From assembly GCA_911728455.2 (NCBI GenBank), contig OU452227.1, positions 12,495,110-12,559,109 on the forward strand: a stretch of DNA of 64,000 nucleotides, read 5' to 3'. This document shows positions 1-13,700 of the stretch, piece by piece. Numbering within the stretch: the stretch's first letter is position 1; each line of letters opens with the position of its first letter. The position numbers were made by a program, and so were the translations under genes. Source of the stretch: Marthasterias glacialis. Lineage: Eukaryota; Echinodermata; Asteroidea; Forcipulatida; Asteriidae. Under the pieces are notes generated by a model. That model was not told where the DNA came from. It ran no database searches and saw only the letters and a program-made list of their open reading frames with translations.

Positions 1-1764
1 AAGTTTTTAACAAGCGTGCGCGCATAGCAGTCAGATTTGGGAGCCAATCACCATTATTTTTCGGTGCTTCGCTTCCAGGGGTTAGAGACAAGAGGTATCG
101 ATAAGGCGCGCTGCCCATGGTGGCGAGGTTGGGGCAAGGGCACCAAGGCATTTTCTTCTTGGTAAAGGGCACCTCTATGAGGGAATTGTAAATTTCTATT
201 GCCTGCAGTCACGCTGATCGCAGCTTTGCGGTTGGCAAGACGTGATACTACATGTACATACATACTTGTATCATTCTTTGCCATCATTAAAGAAATCCTG
301 GGCAGAACTCTGAGCTCGGTAATGAAAATGAGTAAAATCTTGCTGAAATTATTAATCATGTCCAGTCAAGCAATTACTACTACCATGAGTAATAAATTCC
401 TGTGGTTAAATGATTCTGTGTTTTTATCCTTCCTCAAGATGGCACTCTGCAGTACCTTCCAAATAAGTCCTGAATTTATCATACTTAATTGTCTCTTCAT
501 GTGTGGTATGGGAGGCATTTTTAACGTCAGATCTACTTTTAAAAAAAAGGGGGGATATTTGGAGAAAAAAAAGAACCCTAATTAATTCAAACTTAACTAG
601 TTTTTCAGTCAGTGGAATGAAAATATACTGTGCTTTGTTGATCTCAATGAAATCAAACACAAAAGGAATTTTTGGGATAATAAGCTTGGGTTGAGATGAA
701 CAAGGGTGCTTGCAATCTCCTCCTTTATCTGAAAGAACAAGCCCACACAGTGAAAGTTTGATAATACAAACTTGAATTTTAACTAAGGTTGGCATTGAGT
801 GTGTTATTTTCTGCAAAGCTTATTTAACCTCACTTCTGCCTCATTTTGCATAACGATTATGTTAAGTTGGGATGTTGGATTTTAAAAGGGTTATTTCATA
901 CTTTTAATTTATATAATAATTTTTTTAGCACGTGTACAGATCTAACGCTGCAGGGAACTATAGATGTAAGGGTTTTCCCCAGGATTTAAAAAAAAAAAGG
1001 GAGCATTTCTGGACCAAAATTGTGCAGGTTTGGCTGAAGCACTCTGAATTGAAATGAGGTTCTCGGGAAAATGTTGTACTTGATGTTCGGTTTTAAAAGC
1101 TCTACTGTGCAGTCGGGACTATTTTTATTTGTTATTATTTGTGTGCGTATCGGCTGCAGCCCACAAAGCTTGTATCGGCCCGTAACACATTAGGTAATGC
1201 ATAGGGAGAATCCTAAACCTGACAACTGAGGTCTGTGCAAAAATTTGCCATTGTAGTCAGTGGCGAAAACATGGACCACACAAAACTCTATGTCTGAAAG
1301 AACAAGCCCACACAGTGAAAATTAGATTTGAATACATAACTTGAATTTTATGTAAGGTTGCCATTGAGTGTGTTCCTTGCTGCAATCTAATTCAACCTAA
1401 TTTCTTTTCTCATTTGACATTTAAGATTATGTTAATTTGGGATCTCAGACTTTGAAAGAGTTATTTCATTCTTTAAAGTTCTATTTTTAAAGCTTCCTTA
1501 CTTATCTAATGTTATGGGGAACTTAAGACCCGAAAACTTAGGTTTGTGCAAAAATCTGACATTTTTGTTAAAAAAGCAAAATAAATAAAAATCAAAACCC
1601 CAGCCTCTAGGACAAACAAAGTCTTAGAAATCCTTGAATCTTTCTTTTTATAAATGTTATTTCATGCAACTGATTTATGTGAAAATCACATTCTTCACAC
1701 AACTCCAGCAGTCATGCCAGTGGACTGAAACAATTGGATGTTTGCTATTTGTCATTCTTCACAG
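1..1764. other. Upstream intron of the PP1-like gene (partial)
   Basis: No coding exon is recognisable before the exon that starts at 1765. That exon opens inside an Arg codon, so at least one upstream exon (with the GD.VDRG and GNHE metal-binding motifs of the PPP family) must lie left of the window. The stretch holds a copy of a dispersed repeat (about 135-215, reverse orientation) and two diverged direct copies of a roughly 180-bp segment (about 729-905 and 1291-1470). Confidence 0.6.
135..215 (-). repeat. Dispersed repeat, copy 1 of 3
   Basis: On the minus strand it contains the block around AATGCCTTGGTGCCCTTGCC and CATAGAGGTGCCCTTTACC. The same block occurs on the plus strand near 3490-3650, and a diverged form near 42900-43010. 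The identical short translation [17 protein letters not shown] in two places is due to the repeat, not to a gene. Confidence 0.75.
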
Positions 1765-4700
1765 GATATACGGTTTCTATGACGAGTGCAAACGCAGATA
1801 CAACATCAAGCTGTGGAAGACATTTACAGATTGCTTCAACTGTTTACCAATCGGTGAGTTTAAGGGTAAACAATTTGTCATTTTTGCTTTGATCAATCGA
1901 AGAGCAAAACCCAAACAAACGCCTTGGCAGCGATTAATGTACTCAAGTCCAGACAAGCCAAAGTAAGTATCTGTAAGCAAGACTTTTGCCAGAATCTGCA
2001 AACACATTGTTGTGGTCCAAACATGATATATTTAAAAACAGTGAGTCTAAATTGCTCACTTAAAAATACTAACTCCCTTGAGTGATTTACTGGGATCTTT
2101 CCTCACTTTAGCGCAAAATCCAACACCATATGTTTACTCAACACCCAGACTGTTGGACTCTGTTTATGGTGGTATGCCTGATCCCACATGTGAAGCATAA
2201 TCCGTTTACTAGCGCAGTCCTCATTCCTCAGTCCAACAGAATCAAACAAAACATGTTGTTGGATTTTGATTTTTGGGGTGGTCAGGGTTTCAATGATTAT
2301 TCTGTAAAGCCCCTTTCACAGTTTCCCAGTTTCCCAGGAAATTCCAGGGAAATTTTGGTTGACCTTTTCACACTTGACTTGCTAACCCTGGCAAACTCCT
2401 GGGAAACATCTACCCCTGCTTTGGGAGTAGGGGTAAGCAAGATAACCTCTGGGTTAGCATGCTGAGTGTTCATTTCCCCCAGGAAAATTTCATCAAGTGT
2501 GAAACCGACATGGGTGAGGGTGAGGTTAACAAAAATCTCCAAGAAATTCCTGGGGTGTTATTTCCTGGGAATTGGCGCTGTTCATTGACAAGGGCTCAAA
2601 TTACAGATGAAGCAAATTAAAAACAGGGTCTCCAAACGACAATCAGAAGTCTCTCTGGCAAACACGAAGCTACAAAACATGATGTGCAACTGTAAATGAG
2701 TCCATTTTTTTGTTTCTAAAAAGGAAATTTAGCAAACTTTTATCCAGATTATGATGAAACATACCCAGCTTAGTTTTGCTTTACTTTCAAACCTCTTCTT
2801 GAATTAGATGTGGTTAAACAACATTTGGTCAAAACAGTGTGGGAGGACGGGCAGAGTCGAATCACATGCATGAGTCCTTGATCAGCTAATCTGGACCAAA
2901 ATAGGATGGATCTGACATTTCTTACACACCATGAAACCGTTCCATTCGATTGTTTCATTATGCTAGTGTACTTACTGGTCCGTGGGGAGCCACTTTGTCC
3001 GTAGTTTCTCTGCAGAAAGACATTTAGGACATGAATGTTGACAGCAATTATTCTATCAGGTTTAAACCTTGAAACAGACTGTTGATTTTCTTCTATTTCT
3101 GGACGTTTTAAAGTTGTCATCACGTTTTTTTGTTTCACTCACAAAGCATGACAAATTAATACACACGCTAATAATCAGTTTGTGTTTTATTCACAAAGCA
3201 TGTCAAATGAATACACGCACTAATAATTAGTATTGGAGCCATTCTTAAGGTGCAAACTCCAAGATACCTCAAAATCTCCCCTATGCTAGACACAAAATGG
3301 TGAAGTAACCCATGTCACACTTTCCTATCATGGTCGATCAGTGCCACACATTGCCACTGCCCAAATTGACCAAGGTTGAGAACCTTATCTCTTCCAACAG
3401 TGGTTCAAATTCCATTGTAGCTTCTCCAGCTCACCACTCTCATTGAAACACTTTCGGCAACGGCTCTACTCTGCAGAAGCATGTGCAGGTCTGATACTTC
3501 ATGGAGGCAACGGAGGCAATTGCCTCCATTGCCCCTGGCCATTGCCTTGATGCCCTTGAAATGTTCAAGTAGAAATTTACAATTTCCTCATAGAGGTGCC
3601 CTTTATCAAGAAGAAAATGCCTTGGTGCCCTTGCTGTTTCAAGAACGAAGCAATCAGGCCTGCATGTGTGTGCCTCAAAATACTCCTGTTGTGGCATAAT
3701 GAGGTATGGGTTGGTTGGTTGTCTCGAGAAGCAGGCTGATAGTAGGAGGGTTAGTATTTGTGTGGTGATTTTCACATCACAAATAAACGTTATGAACACA
3801 TCAAAATCTTTACATCCAAAATATAATAAGAGGCAAGTTGAAAGGAAGTTCATGAGAAAGGAAAGGCAGAGGGGAAAAAGACAATTCATCAATTATCTGA
3901 TGAATAATTCGACACCACTTAGAGGGCATGGTCACTGTTGCTGTTATGGTGACCTAATTCCGGAGTGCTCTATGGAGCCTTTGCACTGACGTCACACAGG
4001 GCTACAGTCTGCTGCCCATGGTCTGTCAGTTTTACATGGAAAAATTTGGTGCACGTCTCGCCGCACGCGCCTCTCCAAAAGTTCACACTGCACAAAGTAC
4101 CACATGGGAAATCCGACTCCCAAAACGGCGTCACCTAGATTTATCATAAGGTGATGACGTCAGGTCAATTGGCTTAAAGCTCGGTAAAAGTGGCCCTGTT
4201 CTCTTGGAATTTAAAAGCAACTTTAAACAATTTTTATTGTATGTTATTGTAAACAGTTCATTTCAGCTGCTTTGTGGCTGCCGACCATATGAGTTTTTAT
4301 CAATAAACCAAAATAATAATAATAATAATAATAATAATAGGATAAGAGCTTTTGAATCAATTGAGCCCACTTTCATGGCGCTAGTTACCCCCAAATTATG
4401 TGCTTACAGCGCCCTGTAAATTGTGTATTTCTATGGGCCGTAAGTGCAGAATTCCACGATAAACAGAGCCATGATATTGGGCCCTGATGTCGGCAGGATA
4501 TTACAATTGCCAAAAGTGTCTAATGAAAGATTCTACCCAACACCTTGGAAGGTTTCTGCTGTGACACGGCTGATTGCAGTCATCATGCATATATTGATGA
4601 TGTGACACATTTTTCTGATTGGTAAAAACCACCTCGATGCCTTTACAGTGTATAGTGTTTGAGTGTACAGTGTATCTACCCATTGCCAGCAGGGGAGCCA

Positions 4701-7700
4701 GCTAGGTTGACAAGCTAAGGATGCTTCGATTTGTTTTTGTGTCGAGAAACCAATGTGGATGTCATAAAAAAACAAAAACAAGTGAAGTGCTTAACTTACA
4801 GGTTCAACATTTTGTTTTTGTGGGTGTACATGTACATGTTCATGTGTGTATAAATGCACAAAATGCATTGAAGATAAAGTACAATGTAGACTTGATGTAC
4901 ATTGTACATCGTGTACAGTACGCATTAAGTCCAGAATGCGTTGGCTACAGAAGGGATAGAAACCTGCTCCAGTGCGCAGAAATGCGTCTTATCACAGCAC
5001 CGCCAAAAACAGGGAGGGGTAAATTAATCCGTTGCGAGACAAACGTAACTGCCTCTTCCCCTATTTGAAGCAGTTATAGTCAAGTGGCTTGCTCAAGGAC
5101 ACAAATGTCATGACCGGGATTTGAACCGCAACTGCAACTTTAGCGAAGGAAAGGGCCATTTCCATTAGAATTTGTTTTAGAACCATAGCCAGTACCAACC
5201 AGGGCAATAGAGGCAATTTAATAGTATACATTTAAGGCACAATAATTGTTTAGAATGTTATTCCCAATAGAGAAGAAGATACATGTACCATATTATACAC
5301 AAAATATCATGCCTCATTGAAACAAAAATCAGCTGCTGGTTTTGCTCGAGTTCGATGAATTCAGTACATGTATTCCTTTTTTCGACAAAAATATTCATGG
5401 TAAAGAAGTGTGGCATATCGGAAAGTTAGAAAGTCTTGACTTTAATCTGTGTAGCTGTACATTATTCTGTATAATTCTGATAGATTCAGATTCAGGATTC
5501 GGCCTACATACATGTGTATGAAGTAATAATGCCAAGGGAGTTTGTGGGTGAACACATCAGTATCTTCAAATGAACCAACTCATGAATCTTTCATTCCTCT
5601 TTCCCCCCTTCACAGCTGCCCTGGTGGAAGGCACGATATTCTGCATGCACGGAGGGTTGTCCCCAGACCTGTCTACCGTTGATCAACTCCGCCATATAAA
5701 TCGTCCTTTAGACATTCCCGATCATGGTCTGGTGTGCGATCTACTATGGGCAGATCCTGATGATGTGAGTTCATGAATACCGGCCACATTAATGTCCCAG
5801 GCATACAAATTGAAAAGTATATCAAGTTTCTTGTTACCAGGGATTGATTAAGTCTCTAGCTTGGTGAACTGTGCGCTAGTCGCTCTTGCTTCTAATTCTA
5901 AGGGTCTTCTCGAAATCATCGCTTCCACTGAAGCTTCAGTTTTGGCCCTCACAGCAGTAATTTTGAAAATGTACACTGAACTTCAAACAGGCGTACGGCA
6001 CCTAAGCTGTAGCCAAAACCTACGCCGTGGTTTCGAAAACGGTGGTAGCTCAGTTAAAATGGGCCAGTTAAAATGGGTATCCTATCAATGGTATGAGATT
6101 GAGGCCCTGCTTAAAACCACATCTTTTGCTTTTGATCCATTATAGGTTTCCTGCGCATTTTTGAAACCCTCTGTGGAGAGCTCATGATTTTGAAATTGTT
6201 GATGGTGCCTAACCCTGACCCTAAGCCAAAGCAGCTGTGTTGAAAGGCTCTCAGATAATTACGATTAGAATTCCAGATGTGAATAGTGTATAATGAATCC
6301 TTATTCAGTGTCAGAGTGTTGTGGTTATTTTTATTTAGCATAAAACGACTTCTGGTAAAGACCAAAACAGAAATAATTAGGATTTGAAACTTTGCTTGGT
6401 GGGAATACAATCTAGTGAGGTTTGCGAAGACACCATGTACATAAAACTCTATATGAGTTATGGTGGTTCAGAAAAGAACCGGTGTGGTTTAATGACTCAA
6501 CGTTTCGATCAGTATGCAGAAATGACGAACGAAATGTGTACTCTAATTAACAGACTTTTCAGCAGTGATGAGGGCTCATTAGATTTGGACAGATGACTGG
6601 GCAAGTTGATTAGTTCAGGAAAAAATGTTAGCATAAGGCCTGCTAATGAACTACTGTATTGTGCCGAAGGGAAGGGGAAATGATATCATCAGTGCTCCAT
6701 GTAGAAACAAAGAACTGGTATTTGCATGATGTATTTATGGAGATCAATCAAAATTACAGACTGTGTCTTTTGTTTTGTTGTTTTTCAATGTAAGGAAAGC
6801 AAATTCTAAAGAATATAGTTGTTCCGGGGGGGGGGGGAGGGTGGTTATTTTTAGTTAATATAAGACGGTCAGAGTTCCAATATTTTTGTAAGTAATTCTG
6901 AAAGAAGTTAACACTCATAACAGTGAACGAGTTCCCTTGTATCGCATAGCAAAATGCTTCACAAAATGTATTACCGGTATATATGCTACTTAAAAAAACA
7001 CCATTTGCTACTTAATATTACCATTTTGTGTGCACAAAACATGTTTAGCCTAACTATTTTACCAAGATTGCTGGATGAAATCATTCCCTGCATAACAACA
7101 TTTTGTCAGAAATAAAATGGACATTATTATGGGATAATTTTCCCTTGTTTTCCTTTTGTGTTTTTGCAGGACATCACAGGCTGGGGAGAGAATGACCGTG
7201 GTGTGTCCTACACATTCGGTGGAGACGTTGTACGACACTTTCTCAAGCGAAATGACCTTAGTCTAATAGTCAGAGCCCATCAGGTAAAAGCAAACAATCT
7301 TGAAAGCTCACTGCTGTCAGTAACTAAAGTTGGACTATCTGTGCCTCAATCCTACCTTTAAATAGTCTGTACAAACCTCGTGTGTATTCCAAGATATGTG
7401 TTGGGACTCGCTTAAGTGCACACATTAAAACTTGTTTACAAGGTTTGTGGAAGTTGGAATGTATTCGCAGGACTTACACAGTCTTATTTTTAAGTGCAAT
7501 CAAGTGGATTAACTGCAGTCTTCTGGGATTGGTGATTTGCTGGATCCCACTCCCTGTTTCGTGTTAAAAGTCACATTACGTACACGGTGTCTGGAAGTTA
7601 GTAGATACGTGTGGGACTTGCACAGTCTATGGCAAGTGCAATCACAAAACCAACCATCAAAACCCTCCTGGCAGGGTGGAGGCCTGCACCACACCTACAT

Positions 7701-10700
7701 TTCTCAGATCATAGATGCCACTGTTTGTGCTGCCCAGGATCAAGCTGGATGGCAGAGACCAATTTCAAGCATTGGAAAAACCATTGGTTACACCAATGTA
7801 CCGAGCTGAGTTGGACTCCTGTAGTGCCAATTAGAAGCCTAGTCAAGTCGATTAACTTCAACCTTTCGGTTTTGATGATTGCCAATTCCCGATCCCCATT
7901 TCATCTTTAAACACATGTACAAGGTTCCTGGAAGCTAGAATATTCGTAATTTATGGCAAGTGCAGTCAAGTCGATCAACTCCAACCTTTGGGCTTTGATG
8001 ATTGCCGATTCTCGATCCCCATTGCATCTTCAAACACATGTAAAAGGTTTCTGGAAGCCAGAATATGCTTAGTCTATGGCAAGTGCAGACAAGTCGATCA
8101 ACGGCAACCTTTGGGCTTTGGTAATTTGCTAATTCTCAATCCCCATTTCATCTTCAAATATGTAATACAGCAGTCGTTGTTTTGACAAACCACAGGATGC
8201 TGTTTTCATCTTGCAAAACTTCATGAAAGCATTCAGGAAAGCTATTTCCCAGAAATAAGAAACCCTTCCACAATTTTGTCTTTGAATGATGCATTTCAAT
8301 CGGAAAGTCAGGTGAGCCATTCCTAACTGAATTACAGCATTGGTTTTCAACTCTCGGGGGATCTTAATGAACTCCAAATTGCTAAATTGTGAGACTTCAT
8401 CCAGGCGATCATGGCATCACGTGTGCACACGTACGAGAAAATTTGTTAACCACTGACCAATTTTGCTAAGTTGGAAGATACTTGCCAGCCAATCACTATG
8501 TGATTTTTACATGTACTGTTGTAGACTGGTTCCCTGAGAATTTGTGCTGAGCAAGGAAATTTATTGTTACCTTTGGTGATCAATCAAACACAAAAAAGGT
8601 GCGCTTTTTATAGAACTCGCAGACGGTTGTCTTGTCCCGACCTTTTATAGTGGGTGCGTTGTACATATAGAGATAATTCAAACTCCGTGTGTTGCTCTAG
8701 TTGGTTTGCAGGTTTGTTTTTCAATATTTACACGTCTGTCTTCCTGGGATAGGTACACCATTGTAACAGGAATGAGACTCCTCCGGATTATTCCGGATTT
8801 GGGGATTTTACAAAATAATTTATTTTAAAAAAAAGTAGTAATAAATGTCACTTCACAAACACCCAGGCCCTTGGAAAGCCTTAACACAGTACATGTACTT
8901 GTACTGTATTTTGACTACACCAAGGTGCTTCCCCCATCTACATTAAAAGCACAGAATGCTGCCATTGATACGGGTTATGGCATGGTTGGTAGCCACTAAA
9001 CCTCCACCGGTGTTTCATGGATTTTTCATTTTGTTTTCATCCACTTTCATCCCTGTTGAAAACACCGTGCTAGTAATGGTATGTAATTTCTGTCTATGTA
9101 AACTTATACCAGTGTGCCCAATTTCAAACAAACTGCCCAGTTGAGAATATTGCTTAAAATGAGAGTTGGATTAGAGAATAACCAACTGGCTCTTAAACAC
9201 TTCTACCTGAAAGAGATGTTTTACATGACTACATAATTATTTCTTACACTGAACTGATTGTATATTGTGTGAACTGTATGCAGTGACCAAATGATATCAC
9301 ATCACATTGCAGGCTGGCTCGGTTTGTCATTAGAGCTCTATGGTTTATTTTCCATTCAAAATCAAAACCATTGGGTGATATTGGCTGGTCAGACAGTAGG
9401 AGGGGTTGACTGTGTATATTTATTTCCCACATGATATATCGCAGGGTGGCAAATATCTATCATTCAAAACCACAGTGGATGATATTGAATGGTCAGACAG
9501 TAGGAGGGTTGACTATTTGCTGTGTAGATGCATTCACCACATGATATCATATTGCAGGCTGGGAAGGTTTATCATTCAAAACCTCAGTGGATGGTATTAA
9601 ATGGTCAGACAGTTAGAGGGTTGACTTTGTACTGTATAGATGCAATCATTACATGATATCTTAATTATTGCCGGCTGGCAAAGTTTATTCTTCAAAACCA
9701 CAGTGGATGATATTGAATGGTCAGACAGTAGGAGGGTTGACTGTGCTGTGTAGGTGTATTCACCACATGATATCATATTGCAGGCTGGCAAATAACTATC
9801 ATTCAAAACCACAGTGGATGATATTGAATGGTGAGACAGTAGGAAGGTTTTGAACATCTCTTTGAAAGTTGGCATTTGGTGAAGGGAGGGTTTCTCTGGT
9901 GTTTTAACTCTGTAATTCCTCAAAGTTGCTCTTACAAGAAGTCTTCATCTTATAATGGGAGACTTTTGAACTAGATGCAAGGTAGCACCAGGATTATAAT
10001 TTTTCCATTATTTAAGGCATGTTAAGATTTATGCTAAAATACTTATTGTGCATATTTTAAAATGCACTATTGACCTTAACAGATACACACAAATGAAACA
10101 CTTTTAACTGTTTCCTGGAAAATTTTACGGAAAACAAAGCTAAACACTGCTGGCTTTTTCGTTTAAATCACCCATGATTGTCATTTAGCATTCCTGGGTA
10201 TTTTTACCAAAAAAAAACTCCACTTTTGTTGTAATCTTTGAAACAAAATGCCAAGAGATGTACGTGTCAGTGAACTTCTACAAAAATGTTGGCATGAGTC
10301 TTAGCGCAAAAGGATTAGATTAACGTCTTAATTCAGTATTTCTCGCTGTTGGAGCCTCACTTTACCTGTCAAACGTACGACAGAACCCCTCACCTTCTTT
10401 GACATTCAATTTTCATCCCCAACTAATTGTCAGATTGACGCTGTATTAATACTCAGCAGTTGTCATTATACCGGAAAAAAAAGAGATAAAGCTTGAAAGT
10501 CGATGGTTGATGTCTGGACATTTGGAAGAGTGTGATATGTGAAAGTACAGAGACCTGTATCTGTTTTTGAATTGTTGAGGTTTGTCAGGTGTTTGCTGTC
10601 TTCTTCCGAGAAATGTGGGAATGTCGTTAGTTTCTCCTGTTAATTGAAATGTTGAAAGGTTTGTATTTGGTGGATTATGACCTGCAATGCTTTGGTATTA

Positions 10701-13700
10701 AAGCATGCTTGGATATGAAGATGGTATGGTGGCAAACAGCCAGAGAAGCTATTAATGCCTGTTGTGTTGTTTGGAGAGTTTGAAATGTAACACGGAATTG
10801 AAATAGATTGCCACGAATGATCCGTACTATCATTGCAACGTGTACATAAAAAATCAGACTCATAAGTGCTCTTTTGTTTTCTAAAGCAAAAAACAAACAT
10901 ATGCAAAATGAGTGCTGTTTGTTAGTTAGAGATGATAATTTTCTTCCATTGTCATTATTTGTTTAAGTAATTTTATATCCGTTCACTGGTTGTTTATTCC
11001 AAGTGTTTATCTCTTGATGAGCAGTCATCTGTAAATGTATTACCGATCGCTCATCACCCTTTTGACATGGTATTTCAAAGACTCCTTTGTCTGTTGGTGC
11101 AACAATTTGCCATTTAGGATGGAATGCAGTGAAGAGATGTGGTTGCCAATAGCCCGGGGAAGGCTGTGCCTATTAAGCCACTTACTCCGTGCATGTTGTC
11201 AGGTTATTTCACCATGCCTATTTATGGATTCCCATGTCCTAAAAGAAGTTAACCCGTTTGGTAAAATGTTGTTGTGTACATGGTAGTAGTCTTGCAAGGT
11301 ATTTGTTTTAAGAATAAATTTGAAACCAAATGTCTTAATTAGAATGTAACTGATTGTGCAGCAGCTAAGTGAAATATTATCTGGGCATAGTAATGATAGT
11401 CACGTAAATTAGCCAAGACTTACTCCAGACTAATCATTGTTGACTACACAAGGGTCAAGTGCAGATAGTCTTGACTAAAGTAAAGAATGGTTAGCAGTTA
11501 AACTTACTCTGGACTAAACTAATCATTATTGACTACTCAAGGGTCAAGTGCCGATAGTCTTGACTAAAGTTAAGTATAGTTAGCAGTTAAACTTATCTAG
11601 ACTAAACTAATCATTGTTGACTACACAAGGGTCAAGTGCCGATAGTCTTGACTAAAGTTAAGTATAGTTAGCAGTTAAACTTACTTTGGACTAAACTAAT
11701 CATTGTTGACTACATAAGGGTCAAGTGCTGATAGTCTTGACTAAAGTTAAGTATAGTTAGCAGTTAAACTTATCTAGACTAAACTAATCATTGTTGACTA
11801 CACAAGGGTCAAGTGCCGATAGTCTTTACTAAAGTTAAGAATGGTTAGCAGTTAAACTTACTCTAGACTAAACTAATCATTGTTGACTACACAAGGGTCA
11901 AGTGCCGATAGTCTTGACTAAAGTTAAGTATAGTTAGCAGTTAAACTTACTCTAGACTAAACTAATCATTGTTGACTACACAAGGGTCAAGTGCCGATAG
12001 TCTTGACTAAAGTTAAGAATGGTTAGCAGTTAAACTTACTTTGGACTAAACTAATCATTGTTGACTACACAAGGGTCAAGTGCCGATAGTCTTGACTAAA
12101 GTTAAGTATAGTTAGCAGTTAAACTTACTCTAGACTAAACTAATCATTGTTGACTACACAAGGGTCAAGTGCCGATAGTCTTGACTAAAGTTAAGTATAG
12201 TAAGCAGTTAAACTTACTTTGGACTAAACTAATCATTGTTGACTACGTAAGGGTCAAGTGCCGATAGTCTTGACTAAAGTTAAGTATAGTTAGCAGTTAA
12301 ACTTACTCTAGACTAAACTAATCATTGTTGACTACACAAGGGTCAAGTGCCAATAGTCTTGACTAAAGTTAAGAATGGTTAGCAGTTAAACTTACTTTGG
12401 ACTAAACTAATCATTGTTGACTACACAAGGGTCAAGTGCCGATAGTCTTGACTAAAGTTAAGTATAGTAAGCAGTTAAACTTACTTTGGACTAAACTAAT
12501 CATTGTTGACTACACAAGGGTCAAGTGCCGATAGTCTTTACTAAAGTTAAGTATAGTTAGCAGTTAAACTTACTCTAGACTAAACTAATCATTGTTGACT
12601 ACACAAGGGTCAAGTGCCAATAGTCTTGACTAAAGTTAAGAATGGTTAGCAGTTAAACTTACTTTGGACTAAACTAATCATTGTTGACTACACAAGGGTC
12701 AAGTGCCGATAGTCTTGACTAAAGTTAAGTATAGTTAGCAGTTAAACTTACTCTAGACTAAACTAATTATTAATCATAACATTATTATTTGTGTGTGTGT
12801 GTGTGTGAGTTTGTTTAGGCATTCAAACCGGGGACTTATAACAAAAGAGGACAATAGGGTCCCCGATTGGAAAAGGTCCCCAGTTGGAAATCGTGTTCAA
12901 AACCAATGGGAGCTGTTGCTAAAAAGTTAAAGTACAAACAAAAGAGGGACAATAGGAGGTCCCCGATTGGAGGTAAATACACACTTGGGTGTGTGTGTGT
13001 GGGTAGGCACACACACCGTTGTGGGGACATTTATACAATGGAACAAAGGTCCCCACAACGTTTTTCTTTGTCAAACTCTGTCCCCACAGAGGGATTCTTT
13101 AGAAAAGGGAATAATAGAACAACAATAGGGAGTCCCCACAACTCGGTGTTAAAAAGACTGTGTGTGTGTGTGTGTGTGCAATTTGCCTGTCATAAGGCCC
13201 AAAGGCCACTCGAGGTGTGGGCTACTTTTTGAAGGGATAGAAACCTGCCTCAATGCGCAGAAACAAGACATGGTGAGATATAAACACAAGTCTCTTCACA
13301 GCACAGCTATGAACAGGGAGGGATTAATGAAACTATTGCGAGACAAACATAACTGCCTCTTCCCCTATTTGAAGCAATTATAGTTAAGTGTCTTGCTCAA
13401 GGACACAAGAGTCATGACCAGGATTCGAACCCACATCCTGATGACTTAGCCACCAGCACTTGAGTCCGATCCACTCACCGCTCAGCCACGACACACTACT
13501 AAATGTTAGTCATATCCAATAAATACTCACTACTTTAGCTTTCGACCTCTTAGGCTGAAGTCTTGATCACAAGGAGCATGGTCCACTGCACTTTCCGCGA
13601 AGTTCAGCTCTCAGAGTAACCTCGTTCCCAGAGAGTTGAGTTCTTTTTAGCACTGTATGCACTGTTTATGTTTTCTTCCACGTTTTCCTCCTTGTTTGTT

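Noticed and set aside
2770-3138. 122-codon minus-strand frame in the PP1 intron
   Set aside because: Composition is not clearly coding, no motif is recognised, and no splice-compatible neighbours were found.
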